A stretch of 64,000 nucleotides of DNA from Pyrocephalus nanus (taxonomy: Eukaryota; Chordata; Aves; Passeriformes; Tyrannidae). The position numbers and the translations under genes are program-made. The first letter of the stretch is position 1; each line of letters opens with the position of its first letter. Shown piece after piece: positions 62,801 through 64,000 of the stretch. The stretch spans positions 79,519,224 through 79,583,223 of the forward strand of contig CM076259.1 in the NCBI GenBank assembly GCA_038380795.1, given 5' to 3'. The notes beneath the pieces are model-generated. The model searched no databases. It saw only the letters and a program-made list of their open reading frames with translations, and had not been told where the DNA came from.

Positions 62801-64000
62801 CTTTCAAATACTCCTGATGTAATTTTAATAGCAGTGACATAACCACTGCAGTTTAGTGCTGTCTTGGCAATAAATGAAATGAAAATAACTGCCAGCACAA
62901 CATGCATTTTCTATTCTAGGGACATCTTGTTTTTTTCAGTGGTTTAAAAAATTATTTAAAATTTTAAATGCATTAAGCTTAATCTAATCTGTAAAACAGC
63001 ACTTCCAAGAGCAAAGTTTGCACTGGAAAAGAAAGCGACATCTTTTCTTCCAAATACACTGAGCTCAAATTATTTTGGAAGATTATAGCAACCAAGAGCC
63101 TAAAAAATCTCTCTGCTCAGTAAATTTCCTTGAAGACTACTATATAGAAATTTTCAAGCTGTTCCATCCCATATGAAATACCACTTTAAAATCATGAAGG
63201 AGAAAGAATGGTTTAAATGCACCTTCATTAAAATCTTAATTATTTAAAATATATATGACTTTCATTAACTTTTTCTGTTAACTATTATGAATTTCTTTAA
63301 TTTGTCTTATGGTGGCTATAGGCTTAAGTGGGTGCAGGCTTTACCGAAGGACCAGTATCTTACCTGATTCCAGCTCTGCTACCATTCTGTTGTGGATCCT
63401 ATTCTCACATGCACCACCAACTGGTATCGTGAGGGCAGCTTGGGTTCAGATGCCTTTATTCACAGATTAGAAAGCATTTGATGAATTCAAGATACTTTCA
63501 CTTTGTCTCTGATCTTGAGCCTTCTCATTGTGTGCATACACAGTGCAGGCTTTTATGTCAGAAAATGATAAATATTTTCAATCGGTTCCTGTTTTAATAG
63601 AGCTTCAAGTCCTACATCAGCAGCAGAGGTACGCTGCACCACCTGAGCTTTACCATTGCAGTCTATAAGGTAATAATAATCATTTCAGGGAAATTGCAGC
63701 CTTGCAAAGCTCTGCTATATACACAGTCTTCTTCACTGTAATACAAGATTTACAAGGCAATGTGTAGGAACTGGAACATTTTAAAACCCGATGAGGATGT
63801 CTGAAGTAATAGAGCACTTTACAGCAGTTAATGGTAGTGGATGGATGACAAACATGAGTCATGATAACACTATATTTATGTAGAGGTGTGAGCAAAACAG
63901 ATGTTAAGCCTCCTTTTTCTTAATGCTCAAACAAGTTTTTTCCCAGTGTCTTCTTTAACTCAAGTAAAATCTCTTTCCCCTATAAATTCCCTTTTCTCTG
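59831..64000. other. AT-rich non-coding DNA to window end
   Basis: No gene or known repeat is recognised. Frames at 60470-60742 (-), 62399-62614 (+), 62622-62846 (-) and 63680-63895 (-) have no domains. The patch 61800-62290 is GC-richer and more complex than its surroundings. Confidence 0.5.

Noticed and set aside
1..64000. tRNA, rRNA, snRNA genes, CRISPR arrays, bacterial operons or riboswitches
   Set aside because: No tRNA B-box with a matching cloverleaf, no conserved small-RNA core sequence, no regularly spaced repeats, and no ribosome-binding-site-led gene series were seen.

Overview
This window looks like non-coding nuclear DNA from a bird. The diagnostic evidence is five fragments of CR1 non-LTR retrotransposons. 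Several keep the CR1 ORF2 C-terminal tail, the 3' hairpin around CCCTGCC/GGCAGGG, or the terminal ATTCTATG octamers. There is also one roughly 1 kb element that I recognise as a widespread avian endogenous-retrovirus-type LTR. Base composition is AT-rich throughout, with homopolymer and microsatellite tracts typical of avian intergenic or intronic DNA. There is no bacterial-type gene organisation, CRISPR array, rRNA or recognisable tRNA.

Layout: 1-1156 is featureless; 1157-1484 is a CR1 3' end (+) with a private 9-bp tandem expansion; 1485-13835 is AT-rich with small tandem and dinucleotide repeats; 13836-13933 is a very short CR1 3' tail (+); 17210-17651 is a CR1 3' end of another subfamily (+); 18032-18057 is T23 followed by CAG; 24173-24303 is a G/T-only tract; 27874-28274 (-) holds short open frames with splice-like boundaries, one with a signal-peptide-like start; 34425-34462 is a perfect 19-bp tandem; 38373-38433 is an (AAAAC)n tract; 44106-45155 is a solo LTR (-); 50300-50792 is a CR1 reverse-transcriptase fragment (-); 51706-52392 is a CR1 C-terminal fragment (+); 57876-59830 has the longest minus-strand open frames not explained by repeats; the rest to 64000 is AT-rich.

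I found no host protein-coding exon that I can assign to a family. The long open frames are mostly chance frames, frames through repeats, or their antisense shadows. The window is best read as a gene desert or a long intron with old, decayed retroelements. I see no convincing new biological system. The leads most worth checking are the small secreted-like minus-strand frame near 28.0 kb, the head-to-head CR1 pair at 50.3-52.4 kb, and several homeobox-motif-rich stretches that could be conserved non-coding elements. No alignment or database search was possible, so repeat subfamilies and boundaries are from memory of the families and are approximate.
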